A stretch of DNA of 40,614 nucleotides from Hasllibacter sp. (GCA_028281405.1 JANQKA010000601.1:1-40614), one strand, 5' to 3'. Shown: positions 30,213 through 39,431, numbered from the stretch's first letter. Notes: generated from the letters alone by a model not told the origin. Made by a program: numbers and translations.

Positions 30213-30465
30213 GGACATTAAATTCCAAACTTCCACCATCCCCACGAATCGCCAGAGGGAGGCGTGGCCGCGGTCGGTCATGTCGAATCCGGCCGCGAAT
30301 CTCTTATTTTCCTTGGCTTTCCCGATGAATTTCCCGGCCCGGCGACGCGATTCGCACATCCCGACATTGTTGTCCATCCGTGTCTTGCGGTTGGATTGGT
30401 GGGTATCACCACCTTCATCCTTGGATTCACCTCGAGGAGTTTGTCCACCAGCCGATCGCCGGAAA
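30213..30465 (-). pseudogene. C-terminal fragment of the same IS5/IS427-like transposase (copy 4)
   Basis: Minus-strand pieces 'VDKLLEVNPRMKVVIPTNPT', 'RKTRMDNNVGMCESRRRAGKFIGKAKENKRFAAGFDMTDRG' and 'VEVWNLMSTG' align with copies 1-3. DNA 'atgaatttcccggcccggcgacgcgattcgcacat' is similar to 'aagaatttcccgacccggcgacgcaattcgcagtacat'. Confidence 0.8.
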
Positions 30466-30604
30466 GAAAAGGCCGGAACTGCGGCAGAGTGAGAATGACC
30501 TGAAAACGGGAACACCTCAGACAGTCCCTTCCGCTCCGGCGAAACGGCCGCCGGCCTTCCCAAAGCGGCCAGTCGCTCCCATTCACGGAAACAAGGAATG
30601 AACG

Positions 30605-31060
30605 ATGACCGATCTTCAAAACACCAACGACAACGGGACCGATGACGCGGATAGCGGAGCGCTCCTCCAAGTCGCGATCGGCCCCACGCACGAAAACCCC
30701 GCCACGATGAAGGACATGCTGTTCAAACCCGAACACGAAGGCGGCGCCGCGTTCGTCATGCCGAGCGGGGCCAAAATCGTCCTGAAGGACGGCGCCTTCA
30801 TCAGCGCGGGCAACGGCACCACCAACATCAACCTCGACGGATACCTGATCTCGATCGCGCCCCCAGACCGGGACGACGACGGGGACGAGAACGCCAAAGA
30901 ACTCCTTGACGATCTTCGGCGCGGGTTCCACAGGGTCATGAAGACCCTCGACGCCGCGAAGGAGGACGCCATGAACGACGACGGCGTCATCCCCGCCGAC
31001 AGGCACAACGAACTGCTCGAACGGGCCCTTGGAGAGGTCATGGACCTGTTCAGGGAGTGA
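30605..31060 (+). CDS. Hypothetical acidic protein (151 aa)
   Basis: ORF 'MTDLQNTNDNGTDDADSGALLQVAIGPTHENPATMKDMLFKPEHEGGAAFVMPSGAKIVLKDGAFISAGNGTTNINLDGYLISIAPP...MDLFRE'. SD-like 'AAGGA' upstream; hairpin after the stop. Confidence 0.75.
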   Translation: MTDLQNTNDNGTDDADSGALLQVAIGPTHENPATMKDMLFKPEHEGGAAFVMPSGAKIVLKDGAFISAGNGTTNINLDGYLISIAPPDRDDDGDENAKELLDDLRRGFHRVMKTLDAAKEDAMNDDGVIPADRHNELLERALGEVMDLFRE

Positions 31061-31133
31061 GCGCGCCGCGCTCCGATTGCCGGGCGGTCAACCCTTGATC
31101 AATTGTCAACCCGCCAACATCCTCCAGTGACCC

Positions 31134-31169
31134 ACGCTCCCCCGCGCCGCCCAAGGCGCGGGGGAGCGT
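31134..31169. terminator. Strong intergenic hairpin
   Basis: ACGCTCCCCCGCGCC-GCCCAA-GGCGCGGGGGAGCGT, perfect 15-bp stem. Confidence 0.65.
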
Positions 31170-31220
31170 TCCCTGATTTGGACCACGGAAGCGGACAAAT
31201 CCACCCCAAAGGAGCTCCTC

Positions 31221-31526
31221 ATGAGCATCATGAACCATCCCGACAGCGAAACCTTCGTCAACATCACCGCCGCCGCCATGGCGAACGCCCTTTTGCTGGG
31301 CATGGACATCGACGAACACGCCCACGTCGTGACAGGCGAGGCCGTCGAGGACATCATCGAGACAGTCAAAATGATGATCGAGTTCCAATCCCCCGCGGAT
31401 TTCCTCAACCACACGGACGAAGTGAACGGCAACTTCGAGGCAACCTTGTGGCACATCAGGGGACGGATCAATCCCGAGGTCGTCTCCGCGCTCGAAGCGC
31501 GCCTCACGGCCGCAACAGACGAGTAA
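31221..31526 (+). CDS. Hypothetical acidic, likely helical protein (101 aa)
   Basis: 'aaaGGAGctcctc-ATG' SD. Translation MSIMNHPDSETFVNITAAAMANALLLGMDIDEHAHVVTGEAVEDIIETVKMMIEF... Confidence 0.75.
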   Translation: MSIMNHPDSETFVNITAAAMANALLLGMDIDEHAHVVTGEAVEDIIETVKMMIEFQSPADFLNHTDEVNGNFEATLWHIRGRINPEVVSALEARLTAATDE

Positions 31527-31574
31527 TCAGGGCCGGCGAACTCCGGCCACCCTCCCCCGAATTGGAGCACCGAC

Positions 31575-31865
31575 ATGAACACGACGACCACCGAGACTTA
31601 TGAGTACCGTCTCTTCCCCGAAGCGCCAATCGGACCGAACGCCGAATTCTCCAAAACGCTTTCGGCCAAGACCGGCAACTCCATCCTCGTCGAAACCGGC
31701 GAGTTCTTCGGACGGCTTTGGTCCTCGGAAACCCTCATCTCAAGCACCACAGGAGTGCCGACACGCGAAGCGGCTCGGAGGAAATTGGGGGATTGGGGCT
31801 CTGACTGCGCAAACCCGCGACATGTCGGAGATTCGCGAAAATTTGGCGCAAGTTGTGCCTCTTGA
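31575..31865 (+). CDS. Hypothetical protein (96 aa as it stands), 3' end probably altered by an inverted-repeat element
   Basis: 'attGGAGcaccgac-ATG' SD. Coding-like start 'MNTTTTETYEYRLFPEAPIGPNAEFSKTLSAKTGNSILVETGEFFGRLWSSE'. The last ~27 residues fall inside the 31785-31948 element. Confidence 0.5.
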   Translation: MNTTTTETYEYRLFPEAPIGPNAEFSKTLSAKTGNSILVETGEFFGRLWSSETLISSTTGVPTREAARRKLGDWGSDCANPRHVGDSRKFGASCAS

Positions 31866-31948
31866 ACAATTTTGAAATAAATAATGACTCAGATCGTTGG
31901 TTCATTCTTGATTTTCCGATTCTGTGCAGTCAAAGCCCCAATCCCCAA
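31785..31948. mobile_element. MITE-like element or inverted-repeat pair (~164 bp)
   Basis: Left arm TTGGGGGATTGGGGCTCTGACTGC (31785-31808); right arm GCAGTCAAAGCCCCAATCCCCAA (31926-31948). The arms are reverse complements apart from one mismatch and one extra G. No transposase between them. Confidence 0.55.
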
Positions 31949-32249
31949 AATCAACGCGTCGAGCGGACCCCCCGCGACCGCCGACGCCGACGCCTCTACC
32001 CTCCACACACACGACGCCCGCGGAACGCGGGCGGACTCGGGGGATGGGCCCGCGAAGAGAACCGACCACCGTGACCGCTAGAAATCCGAATCGGCTCCGT
32101 CCAAGCCGACGGAATTGGTCGCGCCAAACCGGGAGCTCATGGATCCCCGGTGGGGGGCCACACCGCCGCGCCGACAACCGGCCGCGTCGATGTGGCCCCC
32201 GAACCACCGGGAGCATCGCTCCGGCACAGGCCGGCGCGGAGGCCGGTCC

Positions 32250-32780
32250 TCAGCGTTTGGAGAACTGGAAGCTCCTGCGCGCCTTGCGGCGCCCGTACTT
32301 CTTGCGTTCGACGACCCGGCTGTCGCGGGTCAGGAATCCCGCGGCCTTCAGCGCGGGGCGGTGGGACGGCTCATACAGCTGCAGCGCCTTCGAAATTCCG
32401 TGCTTCACGGCGCCGGCCTGGCCGGAGAGCCCCCCGCCCTTGACGGTGGCCAGCACGTCGAATTCGCCCTGAACACCGGCGACCTGGAACGGCTGATCGA
32501 GGATCATCCGCAGCACCGGGCGCGCGAAATACCTCTCCATCTCCTTGCCGTTGACGGTCACCCTGCCCGATCCGGGCTTGATCCAGACGCGGGCGACCGC
32601 GTCCTTCCGCTTCCCCGTGGCGTAGGAACGCCCGAACTCGTCGCGGACGGGGTCGCGCGTGATGACGGCCTCGATCGGGACGGGGTCTGCGGCGGCGGGT
32701 TGGTCGGGTTCGGGCTGGCGGACGGCCTCGGTGGAGATGATGTCCTTCAGACCTTCGAGCGAGCGGATTTCTTCGGTCAT
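32250..32780 (-). CDS. rpsI: 30S ribosomal protein uS9
   Basis: '[30 protein letters not shown]', ending '[24 protein letters not shown]'. Confidence 0.98.
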   Translation of the reverse strand: MTEEIRSLEGLKDIISTEAVRQPEPDQPAAADPVPIEAVITRDPVRDEFGRSYATGKRKDAVARVWIKPGSGRVTVNGKEMERYFARPVLRMILDQPFQVAGVQGEFDVLATVKGGGLSGQAGAVKHGISKALQLYEPSHRPALKAAGFLTRDSRVVERKKYGRRKARRSFQFSKR

Positions 32781-33241
32781 TGTCCGGCCCCCGTGTTCTT
32801 TCTGTTCATGGATTTGACGTCGAGCGTTTCGGGCGACTGGGCTCCGTGGGGGTGCTCGGCGCCGGCGTAGACGCGCAGATTCGTCATCAGTCTTCGGCTC
32901 AGGCGGTTGCCCGGAAGCATTCGCTTGACGGCCTGCATGACGACGCGTTCGGGGTGGGCGCCTTCGAGGATCTGGCCCGTGGTGCGGGACTTGATGCCGC
33001 CCGGGTAGCCGGTGTGCCAATAGTTCGGCTTGGAGAGCTTGTCGCCGGTCAGCCGCACCTTTTCGGCGTTGATGACGATGACGTTGTCGCCCATGTCCAT
33101 GTGCGGCGTGAAGGTCGCCTTGTGCTTGCCGCGCAGGCGGGTGGCGATGATCGAGGCGAGGCGTCCCAGAACGACGCCTTCCGCGTCGATCAGGATCCAC
33201 TTCTTGTCGATGTCCGCCGGTGTTGCGGTGAAGGTCTTCAT
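32777..33241 (-). CDS. rplM: 50S ribosomal protein uL13
   Basis: '[68 protein letters not shown]'; overlaps rpsI by 4 nt. Confidence 0.98.
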   Translation of the reverse strand: MKTFTATPADIDKKWILIDAEGVVLGRLASIIATRLRGKHKATFTPHMDMGDNVIVINAEKVRLTGDKLSKPNYWHTGYPGGIKSRTTGQILEGAHPERVVMQAVKRMLPGNRLSRRLMTNLRVYAGAEHPHGAQSPETLDVKSMNRKNTGAGQ

Positions 33242-33297
33242 CTCGGTTCCTGTTGTCTGGCGGCTGGACGGCGATGCCGGCGCCGCGGATTGGATGG

Positions 33298-33325
33298 CTT
33301 CTAGCGGCCACACGATTCCCGTCAA
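33298..33325 (-). promoter_or_regulatory. Candidate sigma70-type promoter for rplM-rpsI
   Basis: Minus strand TTGACG - 16 nt - TAGAAG, about 57 nt upstream of the rplM start. Confidence 0.35.
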
Positions 33326-33997
33326 GCGCTAAATTGTCAAAATTCGCCGGCAAAGGCAGCAAGTTATGAATTAGGTATCATTATACCCCAGTCAATTGCG
33401 GGATTTTTTCACGCCGCCGGGGCGACGCGGATCCCTGGGTTCCGCCCGATTCGATTCGGATTTCCCGGGAAGACCGGAGCCAAGTGCCTTACCCTTTCAA
33501 CCTGTCCGCCAGTTCCGGCACGCGGCCGGGCGGGCGCATCGGGTCCGCAGGCGCCGTTCCATCCATGCCCCTGAAACGACTGTCCATGCGCCGACTGCGT
33601 CGGTCGACCCCGATGGCGGCCGCCCGCGACGGCGAGGGAGCGACGACCGGGCGGCACTCCACGCCATCCGTGCGGAATGGCCGGGACCGCGGTGGCGTGC
33701 CGGCTCCCACGACGCCGGAACACATCCAAGCGGTCTCCCCGCGCGACATGTCGCCCGCGAAGGACCGACGTCATTGGCGGTGCGGTCGGGCGCGGGCCGC
33801 CGCCCAACCGGGTAAGCGTGTTCCGGCGTTGCGGATTCGCTTCCCGTTCCGGTTCGCCGCGTCCGCTCCCGGATGGGCAGGTCGCCCAACGCCAATCGCT
33901 GGACCACCCTCCCGTTCAAGCCTGGCGCGGCCCGCCACGCCACCCTCCTTGAGGTCACGGGGGGCAAAGGCCCGGGCTCCAAGCATGCGCGTGGTCG

Positions 33998-34028
33998 CGA
34001 ATCGGCGCGATTCGTCACATTTTTTTTG
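33998..34028 (+). terminator. Possible rho-independent terminator
   Basis: CGAATCG-GCG-CGATTCG followed by TCACATTTTTTTT. Confidence 0.3.
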
Positions 34029-34233
34029 ACGTGGTTCAATTCTCCTTGCCTCGAAGCCAAAAAACGCTTGCGTGGCGGATTGAAAATTCGGACAAGCGCC
34101 CGGAGGGTGCGTGGCTGGTCGATCATTCGCCGGAGCGGTGGTCCGCGCGGGACCCGCCTCGGGCGGCAATCCTCCGCGCGGTTGAAAGCCGGCCACAATC
34201 AACCCACCCATCCAACCGAAGGAACCAACGACA

Positions 34234-34428
34234 ATGACCCTTTCGCCCCCCCGGATCGCCACGACGGCGGCCGTCATCGCGCTGTTGACCGCGTTCAATC
34301 CGCCCGCGTTCTCACACAGCGTGGATACGGGTTTGGAATTGGAGGACGACAGCTGCCATTCGGGGTCCGATCCCTATCACTGCCACGGACTGGGTGGAAG
34401 GCGCTCAAGCGGTTGCACCGGTCCGTAG
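34234..34428 (+). CDS. Small secreted protein with YHCH motif (64 aa)
   Basis: Signal peptide-like 'MTLSPPRIATTAAVIALLTAFNPPAFSHS', then 'DDSCHSGSDPYHCHGLGG'. SD-like 'GAAGGAACC' upstream. Confidence 0.65.
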   Translation: MTLSPPRIATTAAVIALLTAFNPPAFSHSVDTGLELEDDSCHSGSDPYHCHGLGGRRSSGCTGP

Positions 34429-34530
34429 AATCGAGCATCGCCACAGGCCACCCGGGCCCGTGGCTCCCGGTCGAACAAGCCCGGGACGGAGGGAAGTCCG
34501 CAGCCCGCCCTCCGTCCCGCGCCATTCCGG

Positions 34531-35019
34531 TCAAACGGGGTCCGCGCGATCTCCCAACCCACTCCGCGCGCCCGCGCGGGCGTCCCGCGCGCCGCGGCCG
34601 GGCGGAATCGAATAGGTCACCCCGGCCCGCGCCACCGGCGAGTCCACGCCCTCCGAGTATAGAAGCACGTCCCCGACCGCGAGGGCGCGCCCCAATTTCA
34701 GGATCCTGCACTCCGCCGTCACCGGCCGTCCCGCTTCCGGCTTGCGCATGAAGTCGATGGACATGTTCGTCGTCACCGCCAGGGCTTCCGGGCCGATCAT
34801 GGCGAGCACCGCGACATACATCGACACGTCCGCCACCCCGAACATCGCCGGGCCGGAAACCGTCCCGCCCGGGCGCAGGTGGCGCTCTCCGACCTCCAAC
34901 CTGACGCTCGCGGTCATCGGCCCCACCGACACGACCGTGAAATCCCGGTGAACCTGGGGGAACACCTCGACCATGAATCTCCGCAGGTCGTCGACCGTCA
35001 TGACCGTATCAGAGGCCAT
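34531..35019 (-). CDS. PaaI-family thioesterase (hotdog fold)
   Basis: 'MASDTVMTVDDLRRFMVEVFPQ...LRPGGTVSGPAMFGVADVSMYVAVLAMIGPEALAVTTNMSIDFMRKPEAGRPVTAECRILKLGRALAVGDVLLYSEG'. Confidence 0.85.
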   Translation of the reverse strand: MASDTVMTVDDLRRFMVEVFPQVHRDFTVVSVGPMTASVRLEVGERHLRPGGTVSGPAMFGVADVSMYVAVLAMIGPEALAVTTNMSIDFMRKPEAGRPVTAECRILKLGRALAVGDVLLYSEGVDSPVARAGVTYSIPPGRGARDARAGARSGLGDRADPV

Positions 35020-36478
35020 AAAGCGCCCCAAATTTCTCATCCAGATAGTCCAGGAGAGGCCCCTCGCCCGGATCCTCTCCCGTGGCGTGCGATATGGTGT
35101 CGCCCGGCTCGCGCAGTCCCCCGTGGATTTGAACGTTCCGCTTCAACCACTCCGTGGCCGGCGACGGATCCCCCGCCTCCAGCGAGGAGTCGAGGTCGGG
35201 CAGTTCGCGCCGCATCGCGGCCACGAGGCAGCCGGCGTAGACGTTGCCCAGCGCGTAGGTCGGGAAATATCCGAACAAACCCTCGGACCAGTGCACGTCC
35301 TGCAGAAGCCCGTTGGACGGGCGGTCGACCGCGTTGCCGAAATCGGCGGCGAAGCGGCTGTTCCACGCCTCCTCGATGTCCTCCGCCGCGATCCCGCCCG
35401 ACACGAGGCCCCGCTCCAGATCGAACCGGAGCATGACGTGCAGGTTGTAGTGGACCTCGTCGGCTTCCGTGCGGATGAAGCCCGAACTCACGCGGTTGAC
35501 GGCGCGGGAAAAGGCGTCGGCGTCGGATACGCCGATGTCGCCGAAGATGTCGGTCATGCGCCCGAACAGAAACCGGCAGAAGGCGGGGGAACGTCCGATC
35601 TGGTTCTCGAAACTCCTGGATTGGCTTTCGTGGACGCCCATCGACACGCCCTCTCCCAAGGGGGTGAAGGCGAAATCCGGACGGATGTTGCGCTCGTAGG
35701 TGGCGTGCCCGACTTCATGGATCGTCGAATACAGGCAGTTGAACGGATCCTCCGAAACCCGCGTGGTGATCCGCACGTCGAAAGCCGATCCGGACGAGAA
35801 CGGATGCGCCGAGAGATCGATCCGTCCGTGATTCAGGTCGTAGCCGAACCGCTCCGCGGTCTCGCGGGACAGCGACAATTGCCCGGCCTCCGGGAAATTC
35901 CCGTTCAGCGTCGGAGCGCCGGGCGCGCCAAGAAGCCTGTCCCGCAGGGCGACGATCCGGGGGCGCATTCCGTCGAAGAGCTTGGCCACCCCGGCCTCCG
36001 TGGCCCCCGGCTCGTAGTCCCGCAGCAGCGCCTCGTAGGCCGTCGTCCCGCCGTCCGCGATCGCTTCGCCCTCCTCCCTCCGGAGTTTCACGATCCGGGA
36101 CAAGGTCGGAAGGAACGCCGCGACGTCCTCGTTTTCCCGGGCCTCCGCCCAAACTCCCCTTCCGATGCTCGTCGCCCTGGCGAGTTCCGCGGCGAGCTCC
36201 GCCGGAACGCGCGTGTCCCTGAGCCACCGCCGTTTCAAATGTCGGACGTTGGCGGCCTCGACCTCGCCTTCGGGCCGGGCCGCGTCGAGCCAACCGCCCA
36301 AGCGGGGATCCGTGCGCCGGGCGTGAAGAACGCCTGCCAGCGCCGCCATCTCCTCGCCGCGCTGCTCCGCCGCTCCGCGCGGCATCACCGTGTCCTGGTC
36401 CCAGGCGAGGCGGCTCTGGATCTGGACGAGCAGTTCCGTCTCCCTGACGAAGGCCATCATTTCCGACATCGCGGTCAT
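35009..36478 (-). CDS. M32-family metallocarboxypeptidase (Taq-type)
   Basis: 'IHEVGHATYERNI' (HExxH), 'GVHESQSRSFENQIGRS', 'RTEADEVHYNLHVMLRFDLE', N-terminal 'LAWDQDTVMPRGAAEQRGEEMAAL'. Confidence 0.95.
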   Translation of the reverse strand: MTAMSEMMAFVRETELLVQIQSRLAWDQDTVMPRGAAEQRGEEMAALAGVLHARRTDPRLGGWLDAARPEGEVEAANVRHLKRRWLRDTRVPAELAAELARATSIGRGVWAEARENEDVAAFLPTLSRIVKLRREEGEAIADGGTTAYEALLRDYEPGATEAGVAKLFDGMRPRIVALRDRLLGAPGAPTLNGNFPEAGQLSLSRETAERFGYDLNHGRIDLSAHPFSSGSAFDVRITTRVSEDPFNCLYSTIHEVGHATYERNIRPDFAFTPLGEGVSMGVHESQSRSFENQIGRSPAFCRFLFGRMTDIFGDIGVSDADAFSRAVNRVSSGFIRTEADEVHYNLHVMLRFDLERGLVSGGIAAEDIEEAWNSRFAADFGNAVDRPSNGLLQDVHWSEGLFGYFPTYALGNVYAGCLVAAMRRELPDLDSSLEAGDPSPATEWLKRNVQIHGGLREPGDTISHATGEDPGEGPLLDYLDEKFGALYGL

Positions 36479-37617
36479 GTCGCGGCTCCCCCTATGATTT
36501 GGCGCGTCGGGTACAAGGCCAGATACCGGGAGTGGAGAATCGACGTCCAAAGCGCCACGCCCCCCAGTTGATGAACCGCGGCCAGGCCCAACGGCGCGCC
36601 ATACAGGACGGTCATGATCCCGAGGACCACCTGACCGACCAGAATCGCCGCCATCCATGAACAGGCGCTCCGGACGGCGTCGTGCCCGGATCCGCGCGAG
36701 CGAAGCCAGACCCAAATCCCGAACGCCAACGTCAGATAGCCCACCACGCGGTGCGTGAACTGCGCCGTGCCGTCGTTCTCGATGAAATTGAGCCACCACG
36801 GGCTGAGTTCCATGACGCCGGGCGGCAGAACGCCGCCCGCCATCAACGGCCAGTCGGTGTAATTGCGTCCCGCGTCCAGCCCCGCGACCAGCGCGCCGAG
36901 CAGTATCTGCAGCCCGCAGAGGTGCAGGAGACCCGTGATCGACCCGAAAAGCCTCCGGTCGCCGCGGCGGCGCGCCGACAGGAGATCGGCTTCGGACCGG
37001 CCGAGTTTGAACGCGGGCCACGCGATCACCGCGAGGATCGCGAACGCGATGCCCAAATGCGCGGCCAGCCACGCGGGAGCGACATCCGTCCGCGCGCCGT
37101 CGAGCCCGGAGGCGACCATCAGCCAACCGACCACGGCCTGCAGGCCGCCCAGAGCCCCGGGAAGCAGCAGGCGCGCGGTCCATCCGCGCGGAATGCTCCG
37201 CGTCAGCATGAAGTACAGGAATCCGGCTCCCCAGACGACGCCGATGAACCGCCCGAGGAAGCGATGCCCCCACTCCCACCAGAAGATGGTTTTGAACTCC
37301 GCGAGCGTCATCAGAGGGTTCACCGTCCGGAATTCCAACGTTTGACGGTACTTTCCGAACGCGGCCTCCCAATCGGCGGCCGAGAGTGGAGGAACCGCTC
37401 CCATGACGGGTTCCCATTCCGTGATCGACAGGCCGCTGTCCGTCAGGCGGGTCAACCCGCCGACGAGAATCATGACAGCGACGAGCGCGAACAGGATGAC
37501 CAGCCAAATCCTGATCCGCCCCCTCTCCCCGTCGTCCGCGCCGATCAGTCCGCCGCGGGACGGCGCGGGCCCGGGACCATCGTCCGCGTCCTCGAAGATT
37601 TTGCGTTTCGCGGCCAT
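36475..37617 (-). CDS. ctaA: Heme A synthase (COX15/CtaA)
   Basis: 'LVGGLTRLTDSGLSITEWEPVMGAVPP', 'FKTIFWWEWGHRFLGRFIGVVW', 'QFTHRVVGYLTLA', 'LAAVHQLGGVALWTSILHSRY'. SD GGAGGTGAAC-ATG. Confidence 0.96.
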   Translation of the reverse strand: MAAKRKIFEDADDGPGPAPSRGGLIGADDGERGRIRIWLVILFALVAVMILVGGLTRLTDSGLSITEWEPVMGAVPPLSAADWEAAFGKYRQTLEFRTVNPLMTLAEFKTIFWWEWGHRFLGRFIGVVWGAGFLYFMLTRSIPRGWTARLLLPGALGGLQAVVGWLMVASGLDGARTDVAPAWLAAHLGIAFAILAVIAWPAFKLGRSEADLLSARRRGDRRLFGSITGLLHLCGLQILLGALVAGLDAGRNYTDWPLMAGGVLPPGVMELSPWWLNFIENDGTAQFTHRVVGYLTLAFGIWVWLRSRGSGHDAVRSACSWMAAILVGQVVLGIMTVLYGAPLGLAAVHQLGGVALWTSILHSRYLALYPTRQIIGGAAT

Positions 37618-37995
37618 GTTCACCTCCAAGCCGGGCGCGGTCTACCGACGCCGACGAAATCCCGCAAGCGGGGACGGCTCCACCCGCGTCCGGTTACTTG
37701 AAGCGCGGCGCATCCGCGGCCCGCCTCAGCGACCGCTCGTTGTTCAAGCCCGCGGCGGTTCCCCACTCGCGCGGGAACCCGCGGGTGGAAATCTTGAACG
37801 GAGAATCGCCGCCATCGGTTCCCTTTCCGCTCGGGAACCCGGGCGGGCGTCGGTCAAGCGAGGCTCCGAACGTGGTCAACGGCTCGGATTCGGCGATTCC
37901 GGCGCCTCCGGACGTAAGTCTCCCGAACGTCGAGGCCGCCCACCCACTCCCCGGCCGCGATCGGAATTCGGACGGACGGTGGCGATTCATTCTTA

Positions 37996-38011
37996 ATGTA
38001 ATCCTTTACAT
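37996..38011. promoter_or_regulatory. Palindromic candidate operator upstream of the sugar ABC operon
   Basis: ATGTAA-TCCT-TTACAT, perfect 6-bp inverted repeat about 120 bp upstream of the SBP start. Confidence 0.4.
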
Positions 38012-38129
38012 GGGATTCGGCGCCCCTTACCGTCGTCGTGAAAACGGTTGCATGTTCAACGAACCGCCCTCCCGCGACGGGACGGGCGACAGCGGTCCCG
38101 CGCGAATCGGGACCAAGGGAGGAAGGAAG

Positions 38130-39362
38130 ATGAAGACACTGACCGCATCGCTGGCGGCCGCGGCGCTCGTTTGCGCCGCGTCGCCCGCCCCCGCCGCGGA
38201 TGTCGAGGTCACACACTGGTGGACCTCCGGAGGCGAAGCCGCCGCCGTTTCCGAACTGGCCAGGGCGTTCAACGATAAGACCGACCACGATTGGGTCGAC
38301 GGCGCGATCGCCGGGTCCGGGGGAACCGCCAGGCCCATCATCATCAGCAGGATCCTCGGCGGCGACCCGATGGCCGCGACGCAGCTCAACCACGGGCGGC
38401 AGGCCGAGGAGCTGATCCAAGCGGGACTCCTGACCGACCTGACCGAGGTCGCCGAGGCCGAAGGATGGCGCGACATCATCAACCCGGTGTCCCTGCTCGA
38501 CGCCTGCACCCACGACGGACGCGTCTACTGTGCCCCGATCAACATCCACTCCGCGCAATGGCTCTGGCTCAGCCACGACGCCTTCCGGAAAGCGGGAGCG
38601 CCGGTTCCCAAGGACTGGAACGAGTTCGTCGCCGCGGCCCCGAAACTCGAACGGGCGGGCCTCGTTCCGCTCGCGATGGGCCAGCAGGGCTGGCAGCAGA
38701 ACCTCGCCTTCGGCACCCTGCAGATCGCCATCGCCGGAATGGACGCCTGGCGCGAGGTGAACGTCAACAAGAACGCGGAGTTCGCCGCGGGCCCCGACTA
38801 CGCGAAAGTGTTCAGGTCCGCCGCCGACGCCCGCGAATTCGCGCGCGGCTCGAACGTCCAGGACTGGAATCTCGCGACCAACCTCGTGATCACCGGACGG
38901 GCGGGCGGTCAGATCATGGGGGATTGGGCCCAGGGCGAATTCCAGGTGGCCGGCAAGACGGCCGGACGGGATTACACCTGTCTGCCGGGCCTCGGGGTGA
39001 ACGAGGTGCTCGACACCGGAGGGGACTCGTTCTACTTCCCGGTGGTCGACGATCCCGAAATCCGCGCCGCCCAGCTCGAACTGGCGTCCCTGATCGTGTC
39101 GCCGGAAGTCCAGGTCGCCTTCAACCTCAAGAAGGGATCGCTGCCAATCCGCGGCGACATCGACATGTCCACGGCCAACGACTGCATGCAGAGGGGCCTC
39201 GCGATCCTCGCCGACGGCGACATCCTTCCGACGGGCGACATCGCCCTGAGTCCGGACACGCAAACCCAACTCGAGGATCTGATGGCCGAATTCTGGTCGT
39301 CCGACATGAGCGCGGAGGACGCGCAGTCCCGGTACGCGGCGATCATCTCGCGCGCCGACTGA
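38130..39362 (+). CDS. Sugar ABC transporter substrate-binding protein
   Basis: Signal peptide 'MKTLTASLAAAALVCAASPAPAADVEVTHWWTSGGEAAAVSELARAFN', 'GQQGWQQNLAFGTLQIAIAG'. SD 'GGGAGGAAGGAAG'. Confidence 0.95.
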   Translation: MKTLTASLAAAALVCAASPAPAADVEVTHWWTSGGEAAAVSELARAFNDKTDHDWVDGAIAGSGGTARPIIISRILGGDPMAATQLNHGRQAEELIQAGLLTDLTEVAEAEGWRDIINPVSLLDACTHDGRVYCAPINIHSAQWLWLSHDAFRKAGAPVPKDWNEFVAAAPKLERAGLVPLAMGQQGWQQNLAFGTLQIAIAGMDAWREVNVNKNAEFAAGPDYAKVFRSAADAREFARGSNVQDWNLATNLVITGRAGGQIMGDWAQGEFQVAGKTAGRDYTCLPGLGVNEVLDTGGDSFYFPVVDDPEIRAAQLELASLIVSPEVQVAFNLKKGSLPIRGDIDMSTANDCMQRGLAILADGDILPTGDIALSPDTQTQLEDLMAEFWSSDMSAEDAQSRYAAIISRAD

Positions 39363-39379
39363 GCCGCGCCCGCTCCACC

Positions 39380-39404
39380 GGGCCGGAACCCGAGGTTCCG
39401 GCCC
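39380..39404. terminator. Intercistronic hairpin between SBP and permease genes
   Basis: GGGCCGGAACC-CGA-GGTTCCGGCCC, perfect 11-bp stem. Confidence 0.65.
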
Positions 39405-39431
39405 GCCAACCCGAAGGAAAGGAGCCGCGCG

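Noticed and set aside
32250-32780. ~45-aa N-terminal extension of uS9
   Set aside because: From general knowledge, extended N-termini before '[17 protein letters not shown]' are common in alphaproteobacterial uS9, so this is not unusual.
33409-34198. Several 130-290-aa ORFs on both strands between rplM and the YHCH protein
   Set aside because: Overlapping Arg/Pro-rich GC artefact ORFs with no domains or convincing SD sites.
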